Origin: Candidatus Shapirobacteria bacterium CG06_land_8_20_14_3_00_40_12
GTDB lineage: Bacteria > Patescibacteriota > Microgenomatia > UBA12405
Length of the DNA: 19,499 nucleotides
Direction: 5' to 3'
NCBI GenBank assembly: GCA_002780135.1
Contig: PEWA01000024.1
Location: 1-19,499 of the forward strand
Part shown: positions 1 through 5,932 of the stretch, in pieces
Numbering within the stretch: the stretch's first letter is position 1
How the letters are laid out: each line of letters starts with the position of its first letter
Notes under the pieces: generated by a model
What the model was told of the DNA's origin: nothing
Databases searched by the model: none
The model's input: the letters and a program-made list of their open reading frames with translations, nothing else
Translations under genes and position numbers: made by a program

Positions 1-1
1 C

Positions 2-244
2 ATGGTGGCCATAACCCATATCGGAGGGCAGGAGGATGGTAATGTGGAGATAATTAAAGAGAAAGGTCTGGGGTGGGTAAAAGAAAAACCGGGTCAGGCG
101 GCAGATTTTTTGTTGGAATATTTGGATAATCCGAAATATTTTCAACATAAATTTAGGAAAAATATCAGGAAGGAAGCAAAAAATAATCAGAAGACGATGG
201 GGAAGGTGTGGGGGAGGTTGAAGAAGGAATTGAATTTGAATTGA
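2..244 (+). CDS. C-terminal end of a GT28-type glycosyltransferase (MGDG synthase / processive diacylglycerol glycosyltransferase-like), 5' partial
   Basis: The reading frame is open to the left edge, so this is the last ~80 residues of a longer protein; the first ATG in view is internal. The segment GGQEDGNVEII followed by GLGWV resembles the PGQE-x-GN nucleotide-sugar binding motif of the GT28 C-terminal domain in monogalactosyldiacylglycerol synthases and processive diacylglycerol glucosyltransferases. MurG is the nearest alternative, but its equivalent motif differs (typically Q-x-x-NA). After the motif comes a basic helical tail (KFRKNIRKEAKNN...), common at the C-terminus of these membrane-surface enzymes. 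By family it would move a sugar from a nucleotide sugar to a lipid acceptor at the inner face of the membrane. Acceptor and sugar cannot be told from this fragment. Confidence 0.7.
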   Translation: MVAITHIGGQEDGNVEIIKEKGLGWVKEKPGQAADFLLEYLDNPKYFQHKFRKNIRKEAKNNQKTMGKVWGRLKKELNLN

Positions 245-290
245 AATAAGTTCCAATGGAAGTCTGACTCACTGCGTTCGCTGGACCATG

Positions 291-335
291 TCTTTAGGAA
301 AATTTTTTCACTTCGTTTAAAATTTCACCTAAAGA
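291..335. repeat. AT-rich stem-loop
   Basis: Inverted repeat with 8-bp outer arms TCTTTAGG (291-298) and CCTAAAGA (328-335), continued inward by an AAAATTTT/AAAATTT pairing around a TTCACTTCG-type loop. No T-run follows on either side, so it is not a standard intrinsic terminator. It could be an RNA structural element or processing site. Confidence 0.5.
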
Positions 336-492
336 AATAGGCCTGCCAAAAGTTAACTTCAATAGTGGCTTCTCCACGCAAACTGACGTGGTGGAAAACT
401 GTTCTAGGGTATCACCCCCAGAAACAATCCGTTTCCCATTTAGTATAGGTTAGCTAGAAAAAACACCTTCTTAAAGATCGCTTTCAGCAGGA

Positions 493-501
493 TGATAGAA
501 T
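493..501 (+). promoter_or_regulatory. Extended -10 promoter (TGA-TAGAAT) for the Rrf2 regulator, leaderless start
   Basis: TG at 493-494, one base, then TAGAAT at 496-501 form an extended -10 element (5/6 to TATAAT). The ATG at 508 begins 6 nt after it, where transcription itself would begin. There is no Shine-Dalgarno at a normal distance. This fits the leaderless pattern seen across the window and supports the chosen start. Confidence 0.6.
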
Positions 502-507
502 TGTAGC

Positions 508-900
508 ATGATCAGTGTGTCAAAAAAAGTAGAATATGGAGTAGAGATAATTGCTTATTTGGCTAAAAATACGGGTAAAACGATGTCACTATCGGAAGCG
601 GCCAGAGATTTACAATTACCCTATAGATTTTTGGGTCAGGTGGCAGCTAAATTGGGTAAAGGAAAAATAATTAAAGGCAGAGAAGGAAAAAATGGCGGTT
701 ACGTCTTGACCGGGAATTGGAAGAAAAAGAATATGTATGATCTTTTGGAGGCTTTTGGGGAAAATAAAGGTTTAGTGGGTTGTTTAGGCGAGAGTGGTGA
801 TTGTATTAGGGCGGGAGGATGTCATTTGAGGGGTGTTTGGCAAAGAGTTGAGACAGGAATTTATAATGAATTAAAAAAGATAAAACTAGATGAAATCTAA
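508..900 (+). CDS. Rrf2/IscR-family iron-sulfur transcription regulator
   Basis: 130-residue winged-helix regulator of the Rrf2 family. It opens with the family-typical segment VSKKVEYGVEIIAYLA. The recognition-helix region is LSEAARDLQLPYRFLGQVAAKL, followed by a wing with GREGKNGGY. Near residues 92-106 are three cysteines spaced C-x6-C-x5-C, the pattern that holds the [2Fe-2S] cluster in IscR-type members, so it probably senses Fe-S or redox state. Length is close to the family norm (~130-160). It overlaps the next gene by 11 nt, so the two are cotranscribed and likely translationally coupled. ATG 508 is preferred because an extended -10 box sits 6 nt upstream. The target genes are not evident; autoregulation is plausible. 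Confidence 0.9.
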   Translation: MISVSKKVEYGVEIIAYLAKNTGKTMSLSEAARDLQLPYRFLGQVAAKLGKGKIIKGREGKNGGYVLTGNWKKKNMYDLLEAFGENKGLVGCLGESGDCIRAGGCHLRGVWQRVETGIYNELKKIKLDEI

Positions 901-1117
901 AAAAAAGATAACTAAAAACACAATAATCGGAGAGTTGATGGAAAAGAACCCAAAACTGGTAGGGGTATTGATTGAGAAATATGGACTTCACTGTGTCGGT
1001 TGTGGGATGGTAACAACGGAGACGTTGGAGATGGGAGCAAGGGTACATGGGATGAAGGCGAAGGAAATTAATCAAATGGTGGCGGAACTTAACAAATTAG
1101 GGACAATAGGTCTTTAA
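890..1117 (+). CDS. DUF1858 domain protein (redox-disulfide type)
   Basis: 75-residue protein matching the DUF1858 family, sometimes described as a hybrid-cluster-protein-associated redox-disulfide domain. The N-terminal helix region TIIGELMEKNPKLVGVLIEKYGLHC leads to the CVGCGM cysteine pair, then a helical segment ETLEMGARVHGM. The CxxC pair could form a redox-active disulfide or bind metal; the true function of the family is not settled. Its start lies inside the end of the Rrf2 gene (11-nt overlap), placing it under the same Fe-S-type regulator. Its last 21 nt overlap the 3' end of the convergent gene on the other strand. Confidence 0.85.
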   Translation: MKSKKKITKNTIIGELMEKNPKLVGVLIEKYGLHCVGCGMVTTETLEMGARVHGMKAKEINQMVAELNKLGTIGL

Positions 1118-1348
1118 AACGTTGTCAAGAGTTTTACAGATAAGCCAGTTATTTGAATCAGCGCAATAGGAATTAATGATGGGAATAATAACTTGGCAAG
1201 GGATAACATCGGGATGGGCGGTAATTGGCTGAGAAATGGTACTGTCTCCTAAAACGGCTGAGCCATTAAGAGAAGAACCAATTTGAAAAAGACCGAAAGA
1301 AAAAAGTGAGAGCAAAAGAACACCCAGAAGAAGACGACTCTGATTCAT
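1097..1348 (-). CDS. Small secreted four-cysteine protein, function unknown
   Basis: 83 residues. The first ~30 look like a signal peptide or membrane anchor: a charged start MNQSR, a long Leu/Phe-rich stretch, then small residues (GSSLNGSAVLG) offering cleavage sites. The ~50-residue remainder holds four cysteines (PCQV, YCAD, ICKT, YCP), which could form two disulfides outside the cell. No known domain recognised. A perfect TATAAT box ends 6 nt before the ATG, supporting this as a real, leaderless gene. Its 3' end overlaps the DUF1858 gene by 21 nt on the opposite strand. The closeness to a CxxC redox protein is suggestive, but no link is shown. Confidence 0.6.
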   Translation of the reverse strand: MNQSRLLLGVLLLSLFSFGLFQIGSSLNGSAVLGDSTISQPITAHPDVIPCQVIIPIINSYCADSNNWLICKTLDNVLKTYCP

Positions 1349-1354
1349 AAACTA

Positions 1355-1360
1355 ATTATA
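1355..1360 (-). promoter_or_regulatory. TATAAT -10 box, leaderless start of the secreted 4-Cys gene
   Basis: ATTATA on the + strand (TATAAT on minus) ends 6 nt before the minus-strand ATG at 1348. There is no room for a 5' leader and no Shine-Dalgarno. Confidence 0.6.
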
Positions 1361-1362
1361 CT

Positions 1363-1956
1363 CTAAAAAAATAGGTGGGTTAATAAGTTTACCGGTGGGG
1401 AGACCAAGAAACTTATCAGAGAAGATCCAGCAAAGGGAAGGAAGAGAAGGATGATTATTAAAAAATAGCCGTAGCGGTCAAAAGCTTCCTGCCATTTTAG
1501 AGCAGTCTCAATCGGGAGAAGGTTTAAAAATATTTTTGAACCATCTAAAGGGGGAAGGGGCAAAAGGTTGAAAAATGCAAGATAAAAGTCGGTAACGGCA
1601 ATTATTTGGATGATCGGGTGATAAATTCCAGTAATTTGATAAAAGATTCCCAGAACAACCCCCAAAAAAATATTACTGGCCGGACCAGCTAGGGCAACCA
1701 ATATTTCATCGCGCCGAGGCGAAGAAAAATTATAAGGATCAATGGGAACTGGCTTTCCCCAACCGAAATGAGCAATAAAAATCATGATTGTGCCCAGAGG
1801 GTCAAGGTGGGAGAGGGGGTTGAGAGTTAGACGACCGGCGGCCCGAGGGGTAGGATCACCAAGGCGGTCAGCAACGAGGGCATGGGCAAATTCGTGGATG
1901 GTAACTGCCAAAATGAGACCGAAGAAAGGAAGAATGAAGGAAAAAAGAAAATCCAT
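1363..1956 (-). CDS. Site-2 protease family membrane metalloprotease (M50)
   Basis: 197-residue polytopic membrane protein of peptidase family M50 (YwhC-like compact group). The zinc motif HEFAH is near residues 21-25 in the first membrane helix, followed by the family-typical RLTLNPLSHLDPLGT segment and, near residue 138, NLLPLPPLDG, whose Asp is the third zinc ligand. About five or six membrane segments are visible. There are no PDZ or CBS domains, so this is the minimal core. By family it cleaves transmembrane substrates inside the bilayer; the substrate is unknown. It is divergent from rpmB across a 17-nt spacer that holds both -10 boxes. Confidence 0.9.
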   Translation of the reverse strand: MDFLFSFILPFFGLILAVTIHEFAHALVADRLGDPTPRAAGRLTLNPLSHLDPLGTIMIFIAHFGWGKPVPIDPYNFSSPRRDEILVALAGPASNIFLGVVLGIFYQITGIYHPIIQIIAVTDFYLAFFNLLPLPPLDGSKIFLNLLPIETALKWQEAFDRYGYFLIIILLFLPFAGSSLISFLVSPPVNLLTHLFF

Positions 1957-1960
1957 GTGT

Positions 1961-1969
1961 TATAGTATA
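1961..1969. promoter_or_regulatory. Bidirectional -10 element between the M50 protease and rpmB, both leaderless
   Basis: TATAGTATA at 1961-1969 reads as TATAGT on + (1961-1966) and as TATACT on minus (1964-1969). Each -10 is exactly 7 nt from its start codon (1974 on +, 1956 on minus), so the whole intergenic spacer is 17 nt and perfectly symmetric. Any -35 region would have to lie inside the opposite gene. Confidence 0.65.
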
Positions 1970-1973
1970 TCCC

Positions 1974-2174
1974 ATGAGAAAATGTAATTTATGCGGCAAA
2001 GGGACAAAGATTGGCCGGAATCGGTCACATGCTCAAAACCGCACCCCAAGGACTTTTAAGGCCAATATCCAAAAGGTGACTCTCGGATTCGGTAAGGATA
2101 AAATCAGCGGTAGTTTTTGTAGTAAATGTCTTAAAAAAATGAAGGGGGAGATTAAAAAAACGGCACTCAAATAA
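1974..2174 (+). CDS. rpmB: 50S ribosomal protein L28
   Basis: 66 residues. The N-terminus MRKCNLCGKGTKIGRNRSHA is characteristic of bacterial L28, followed by RTPRTFKANIQKV. Two CxxC pairs (CNLC near residues 4-7 and CSKC near 49-52) form the zinc-ribbon version of the protein. It is a structural component of the large ribosomal subunit. The ATG lies 7 nt after a TATAGT -10 box, so the mRNA is predicted to be leaderless. A terminator hairpin overlaps the stop codon. Confidence 0.95.
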   Translation: MRKCNLCGKGTKIGRNRSHAQNRTPRTFKANIQKVTLGFGKDKISGSFCSKCLKKMKGEIKKTALK

Positions 2175-2187
2175 GCGCCGTTTTTTT
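2154..2187 (+). terminator. Intrinsic terminator of rpmB, probably bidirectional
   Basis: A7 + CGGC (2154-2164) pairs with GCCG + T7 (2177-2187) around a 12-nt loop that includes the rpmB stop codon. Because the stem has A-runs on one side and T-runs on the other, it can end transcription in both directions. It would therefore also serve the opposing 20-codon gene at 2201-2263. Confidence 0.75.
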
Positions 2188-2200
2188 AATTAGTTAAGAC

Positions 2201-2263
2201 TTATTTTCTTTTTTTAGATTTTGTTTTTTTGACTTTTCTCTTAGCTTTCTTTTTGACTGGCAT
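2201..2263 (-). CDS. 20-codon Lys/Arg-rich mini-protein
   Basis: A tiny ORF encoding MPVKKKAKRK followed by a similar basic tail: 13 of 20 residues are Lys or Arg and none is acidic. It is supported by signals far better than chance: a TTGACA -35 (2309-2314), a 17-bp spacer, a TTTAAT -10 (2286-2291), and an almost perfect Shine-Dalgarno AAAGGAGGAG (2271-2280) at a good distance from ATG 2263. Such a peptide would bind RNA or DNA. By analogy with very small basic ribosomal proteins (e.g. bTHX), and given its position facing rpmB, a ribosome- or nucleoid-associated role is an inference only. No family is claimed. Confidence 0.65.
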   Translation of the reverse strand: MPVKKKAKRKVKKTKSKKRK

Positions 2264-2270
2264 AATTTTG

Positions 2271-2314
2271 CTCCTCCTTTAAATAATTAAAAAGAATTTG
2301 CAAGTTTTTGTCAA
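2271..2314 (-). promoter_or_regulatory. Consensus promoter and Shine-Dalgarno of the mini-protein gene
   Basis: On minus: TTGACA (2309-2314), 17-bp spacer, TTTAAT (2286-2291), then AAAGGAGGAG (2271-2280) and ATG at 2263. This is one of the few places in the window with a full -35, a -10 and a strong ribosome binding site, implying high expression. Confidence 0.7.
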
Positions 2315-2417
2315 AATAAAAAAGGTGGTATATTAGGTATAAACTTAACTCTTTAGGTAGAGAAAAACAGACAATTATTTTACTAAAATAAATATTTATG
2401 ATGAGATTTTTCCTGGT

Positions 2418-3302
2418 TTATGGGTGATATTGAAGTAGGTATTTTTGCTTGACTATTGAGTAATGGGTTTTTATTTCGGACCACAAAGTGAATTTTTTGC
2501 CTTCGATCTGGACTTTTTGAGGTTCGTTAATTTTAGAATCAAAAGAAAATATTTTCATTTTAAAATTTACCCCTTTATGATTTGCCGCAAAAGTCCAGGC
2601 AATTGGCCAGGGAATTAAGGCTCGGACAAAGTGTTCAATTTTTTCCGGCGACCAGGACCAATCTATTTTTGCCCCATCTTTAGACAGTTTGGGAAAATAA
2701 CTTTTTTGGGAATGGTCTTGAGGAATTAGAGATGATTTAGGACCTGTATATGATTCAAGAACTGAGTCAAGGTTATCGGCAGCCATAGAAAAAGCTTTTT
2801 GATAAAAAGAATCAGCTGTTTCGGTGGAAGAAATAGTAAAGGGGATAGTGGCGATGATTGGTCCGTGATCAGGCAGGGGATCGATTTGAAAAAAGGTAAC
2901 AGCTGAGGCAGTTTCGCCATTAATAATTTGCCAGGGGCCAGGTGTTGCCCCACGGTATTTGGGCAGAGGAGAGGGGTGAATATTGACGATTTTGTGGGTA
3001 AACATATCAATCAAATCCTCATCAAAAAAGGGCGGACCGAAGGCAACGCATAAGCCAAGATCAGATTTATGATTGATGATAGATGATTTATGGTCAGGAG
3101 AAAAATTTTCGATTTGGAGGAGAGGGAGATTATTATCGCGGGCGAATTTGACGACGGGATTAGGGGTAACGGTTTGATCCCGACCGAAGGGTTTGTCAAT
3201 TTTGGAAACAACCAAAGACAAAGAAAAATTTGACAGGGTTAAAATTTTTCTAAGAATTATAAGAGAGTACTCGGAAGAACCAAAAAAAACCAGGGAAATC
3301 AT
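2418..3302 (-). CDS. fmt: Methionyl-tRNA formyltransferase
   Basis: 294 residues. The N-terminal formyltransferase fold starts MISLVFFGSSEYS. The folate/catalytic signature NIHPSPLPKYRGATP falls near residues 106-120 and supplies the Asn and His of the catalytic triad; the Asp is in PLPDHGPI further on. A shortened C-terminal tRNA-binding domain follows (E. coli Fmt is 315). It transfers a formyl group from 10-formyl-THF to Met-tRNAi in the cytoplasm. It is divergent from def, the enzyme that later removes that formyl group; both start codons lie within 23 nt of each other around a palindromic TATAAT pair. The -10 is 5 nt from the ATG, so the mRNA should be leaderless. Confidence 0.92.
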   Translation of the reverse strand: MISLVFFGSSEYSLIILRKILTLSNFSLSLVVSKIDKPFGRDQTVTPNPVVKFARDNNLPLLQIENFSPDHKSSIINHKSDLGLCVAFGPPFFDEDLIDMFTHKIVNIHPSPLPKYRGATPGPWQIINGETASAVTFFQIDPLPDHGPIIATIPFTISSTETADSFYQKAFSMAADNLDSVLESYTGPKSSLIPQDHSQKSYFPKLSKDGAKIDWSWSPEKIEHFVRALIPWPIAWTFAANHKGVNFKMKIFSFDSKINEPQKVQIEGKKFTLWSEIKTHYSIVKQKYLLQYHP

Positions 3303-3307
3303 GGCTT

Positions 3308-3317
3308 ATTATATAAT
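3308..3317. promoter_or_regulatory. Palindromic double TATAAT driving fmt (minus) and def (+), both leaderless
   Basis: ATTATATAAT is a perfect 10-bp palindrome: TATAAT on minus at 3308-3313 and TATAAT on + at 3312-3317, overlapping by 2 bp. The fmt ATG (3302) is 5 nt from its box, and the def ATG at 3324 is 6 nt from its box. The upstream ATG at 3318 directly touches the -10 and would lie upstream of the transcription start. Confidence 0.7.
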
Positions 3318-3323
3318 ATGGAC

Positions 3324-3872
3324 ATGAGAAAAATGGTTCTATACCCCGATTCAAAATTGCGGGTAAAAACGGAGGAAGTAAAAAATGTCACTGCCAGACT
3401 ATTAAAGGAGATAAAGGATTTAGTTGAGGTGCTTGACAAAAGCGAAAACGGGGCCGGGTTGGCGTCGACTCAAATCGGATATAAAAACCGCTTTTTGGGA
3501 ATTAAAAAAGAAAAAGAAATACTGGTGATGATAAATCCTCAAATTATTAAGACCTATGGAGAAAAAGTTTATCCAATAATCGAAGACAGTGAGGGCAAAA
3601 AAGAGGACTTTTTGGAGGGTTGTTTATCCTTTCCCAATCTTTACGGGACAGTAAAAAGATTTCTGAAAGTTGAGGTAAGTTGGGAGGAAATTAAGAGCGA
3701 AAAATTAACCCAAAAACAACAATTAATGGATGGTTTTGAGGCAATTGTATTGCAGCACGAACTAGATCATTTAAATGGAATATTATTTACTGATCACATT
3801 AAAAAAGACGGAGGGAAATTGTATCGGTTTGTGGGGAAAGAGAGGATTGAGTTAGACAAATCTTCTTACTAG
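3324..3872 (+). CDS. def: Peptide deformylase
   Basis: 182 residues from this start. All three deformylase motifs are present: GAGLASTQIG (motif 1, near residues 43-52), EGCLSFP (motif 2, metal-binding Cys) and QHELDHLNG (motif 3, HExxH-type with two metal His and the catalytic Glu). It removes the N-formyl group from new proteins at the ribosome exit. ATG 3324 is preferred over 3318 because the TATAAT at 3312-3317 abuts 3318, and because MRKMVLYPDSKLR is the usual N-terminus. The last 21 nt overlap the convergent wHTH-swivel gene. Confidence 0.93.
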   Translation: MRKMVLYPDSKLRVKTEEVKNVTARLLKEIKDLVEVLDKSENGAGLASTQIGYKNRFLGIKKEKEILVMINPQIIKTYGEKVYPIIEDSEGKKEDFLEGCLSFPNLYGTVKRFLKVEVSWEEIKSEKLTQKQQLMDGFEAIVLQHELDHLNGILFTDHIKKDGGKLYRFVGKERIELDKSSY

Positions 3873-5894
3873 GCCGTTGGTGGCATTAAGTTCAATTTCC
3901 TCATCATCCTGAATGACGTTTCTGGCATATTCTGTTCCCATTATAGAGGGTAATCTAAGTGCTTTTCCGTATAAGACGGAATGGGAAGTGAGTGAATCTT
4001 CATCGGCAATAAAACCTTTGACACGGTAGAGAGCGGAAAGATATTCGGGTGTAGTCTGGGGGGTAATTAAAATATCTCCGGATTGGATTTTGTTAAAATC
4101 AGCAGCATCGAGGATAATCCTGGCTTTTCCCCGAACTTTCCCTTTATAGATTGTTTTTCCGGGAATGACTTTTATATCTTCAGTAACTTCGACAGCCTCG
4201 ATAACCCTAACGACTCCGGCCAAGGCATCGACCTCGACCAGATCATTATCGGATAGAATTTGGGTGGCGTTTTTAGTCCCGATAATACAGGGAATATTAA
4301 ATTCCCGGGAGACAATAGCGGCATGACAGGTGATTCCGCCTTCATCAGTGACTATGGCAGCGGCTTTTTGCATGGCAACGACATAATCCGGAGTAGTCAT
4401 TTTTGTTACCAAAATATCACCTTTTTCTACTTTGGATAATTCGGATATTTTTTTTATGATTTTGACCTGACCGGTAGCTTTACCCCGACAGGCAATGGAA
4501 CCTTTAACTACTCTTTGCATGGCAGAGCTTGGAGCAATTATTCGATAACGTTCAATGGTTTCAATAATGTTTTTTGTTCCGGTAAAGATTTTAACTTTCC
4601 CATTAAGCATCAATAATGCCCAGCCTTTATTTCTTTCAGTCAGCAACGATTTAATATCTTTTCTTGATAATTTTCCCGACAAGGCCAGAATTAATTCTTC
4701 ATGTGAGAAGAGTTTTACATCGACTTTATTTAAACCTAACCTGTTCCCGGCTTCGTAAAATAAGGGTAAGTGATAATATTGGGCTTGGCTAACAGCATTT
4801 TTGCGATAGGTTCTTAAGGAGATATATTCCTGGAAGAAGTTGACTTGATCAATTAAAAATCTATTGGCGTTTAATTTTGTAAATATTTTTTGGATTTGTC
4901 TCTTGACTCTTAGTTCTTCCTTGTGTAGTTTTAATATTTCTTTTTTTGGGTTTTTTACCCTGTCCAATATATTTTTTATTTCACTTTCGAAATATTCTTG
5001 GGTTAGGGGTTGGGCATAGATACTAAACAAAGGGAGCCAGCAATAATTTTGACAATGCTTGTCGAGTAATTTATAAAAATTTTTGTTAAAACCGTGTTTT
5101 TTTGCGTAATCAGCAATTATTAGGGCTTCATCACGTTCTTTATCTTTGGTGGAGATGGGTGAAAGCAATATTCTGAGTTCTTTTTCGTTAGTTACGGTTT
5201 TTTTAATCTGGCTTTCAAAAAAATTTTCTATTCCGTGAGGGGAGGCTATATAGGCAAAGACATTAGCGTATTTTTGATAGAAATGTCTAAGCCAGTTGAT
5301 TAGTTGTTTATTAGTGAAATTAGGTAGGTTTAACGATGATATCTTTCGAGAAAAACTAACTAAGCCATCACAAGTTTTTTGACAAAGACGAATGTCACTG
5401 TTAATGAAATTTTTATTTTGAGTGATTTTTTGGGCCATGGCTTTTCCCAACATCATCAATTCTTCTTTTGGATGATAAACGCCGTAGGTTATGTCGTTGT
5501 ACCAACTGGTTTGGATGGATATTCCATATATTTTCTTCATTTTATTAAACAATCCGTCGGTCCAGGCCATCGAGAAAGACATAGATGTTCGTCGATTGAC
5601 AATTTTTACCCAGTTATATTTATTTTCCTCAACAACAAAAGTATTTTCGCTTTTTTCGGTGATGATTTGTTTTATTTCTGTTAAATATTTGTACGAGGCG
5701 TTAAGCTCATAAAACCTAAACCGACCTGATCGAGAGGAAATAAGAATATCTTGTTTAATAAGGGACAGTAGAGACCGTTGAACAGAATTGGGATAGAGAC
5801 CGGTTTTACGGATGAGTTCGTTGATGAAAAACTTTTGATTTGGGTTGGAAAAGAAGATAGATAATATTTTTTTTGAAGTTATAGAAAGCTGCAT
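3852..5894 (-). CDS. Winged-helix protein fused to two PEP-utilizer phosphohistidine swivel domains
   Basis: 680 residues, unusual architecture. Residues ~1-75 form a winged-helix DNA-binding domain (FINELIRKTGLYPNSVQRSLLSLIKQDILIS..). Residues ~85-460 are helical and resemble the linker region of PEP-synthase/rifampicin-phosphotransferase-like proteins (e.g. FFQEYISLRTYRKNA). Two tandem PEP-utilizing mobile (swivel) domains follow. The first has the canonical TDEGGITCHAAIVSRE with phosphorylatable His ~524; the second, degenerate, keeps ADEDSLTSHS with His ~638. I see no ATP-grasp motif and no PEP-binding TIM barrel, so a phosphoryl donor would have to act in trans. A phosphorylation-controlled regulator is an inference. 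An 11-bp inverted repeat covers its -10, suggesting autoregulation. Sampled parts do not show the + strand G-richness of its neighbours, hinting at transfer or inversion. Confidence 0.8.
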   Translation of the reverse strand: MQLSITSKKILSIFFSNPNQKFFINELIRKTGLYPNSVQRSLLSLIKQDILISSRSGRFRFYELNASYKYLTEIKQIITEKSENTFVVEENKYNWVKIVNRRTSMSFSMAWTDGLFNKMKKIYGISIQTSWYNDITYGVYHPKEELMMLGKAMAQKITQNKNFINSDIRLCQKTCDGLVSFSRKISSLNLPNFTNKQLINWLRHFYQKYANVFAYIASPHGIENFFESQIKKTVTNEKELRILLSPISTKDKERDEALIIADYAKKHGFNKNFYKLLDKHCQNYCWLPLFSIYAQPLTQEYFESEIKNILDRVKNPKKEILKLHKEELRVKRQIQKIFTKLNANRFLIDQVNFFQEYISLRTYRKNAVSQAQYYHLPLFYEAGNRLGLNKVDVKLFSHEELILALSGKLSRKDIKSLLTERNKGWALLMLNGKVKIFTGTKNIIETIERYRIIAPSSAMQRVVKGSIACRGKATGQVKIIKKISELSKVEKGDILVTKMTTPDYVVAMQKAAAIVTDEGGITCHAAIVSREFNIPCIIGTKNATQILSDNDLVEVDALAGVVRVIEAVEVTEDIKVIPGKTIYKGKVRGKARIILDAADFNKIQSGDILITPQTTPEYLSALYRVKGFIADEDSLTSHSVLYGKALRLPSIMGTEYARNVIQDDEEIELNATNGLVRRFV

Positions 5895-5901
5895 ATATCG
5901 C

Positions 5902-5926
5902 TATTATACAATAACATTGTATAATA
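5902..5926 (-). promoter_or_regulatory. Perfect 11-bp inverted repeat (operator) overlapping the -10 of the wHTH-swivel gene
   Basis: Arms TATTATACAAT (5902-5912) and ATTGTATAATA (5916-5926) with a 3-nt AAC spacer. The left arm contains the minus-strand TATAAT (5903-5908), 8 nt from the ATG at 5894. The right arm contains a + strand TATAAT (5920-5925) that would fire antisense into the 3' end of the O-antigen ligase gene. The size and symmetry fit a dimeric winged-helix binding site. Confidence 0.6.
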
Positions 5927-5932
5927 ATATAG

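Larger units (their letters stand above)
245..507. other. 263-nt gap with several hairpins, no protein gene seen
   Basis: No convincing coding frame occurs on either strand. The gap holds a strong AT-rich stem-loop at 291-335 (arms TCTTTAGG and CCTAAAGA, extended inward by AAAATTTT/AAAATTT). It also has two mutually exclusive small hairpins around CCAC at 374-377: GTGG 365-368 pairing with 374-377, or CCACG 374-378 pairing with CGTGG 387-391. I looked for tRNA, tmRNA, RNase P, SRP and 6S hallmarks and recognised none. The extended -10 box of the next gene lies at the right end. Confidence 0.5.

Noticed and set aside
245..507. tRNA, tmRNA, RNase P or SRP RNA
   Set aside because: Searched by eye for conserved loops and end motifs; none matched.
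3318..3320. ATG immediately after TATAAT as the def start
   Set aside because: It would be upstream of the predicted transcription start; ATG 3324 gives the typical N-terminus.
5379..5684. 101-codon open frame on + inside the wHTH-swivel gene
   Set aside because: Antisense shadow without any recognisable protein features.
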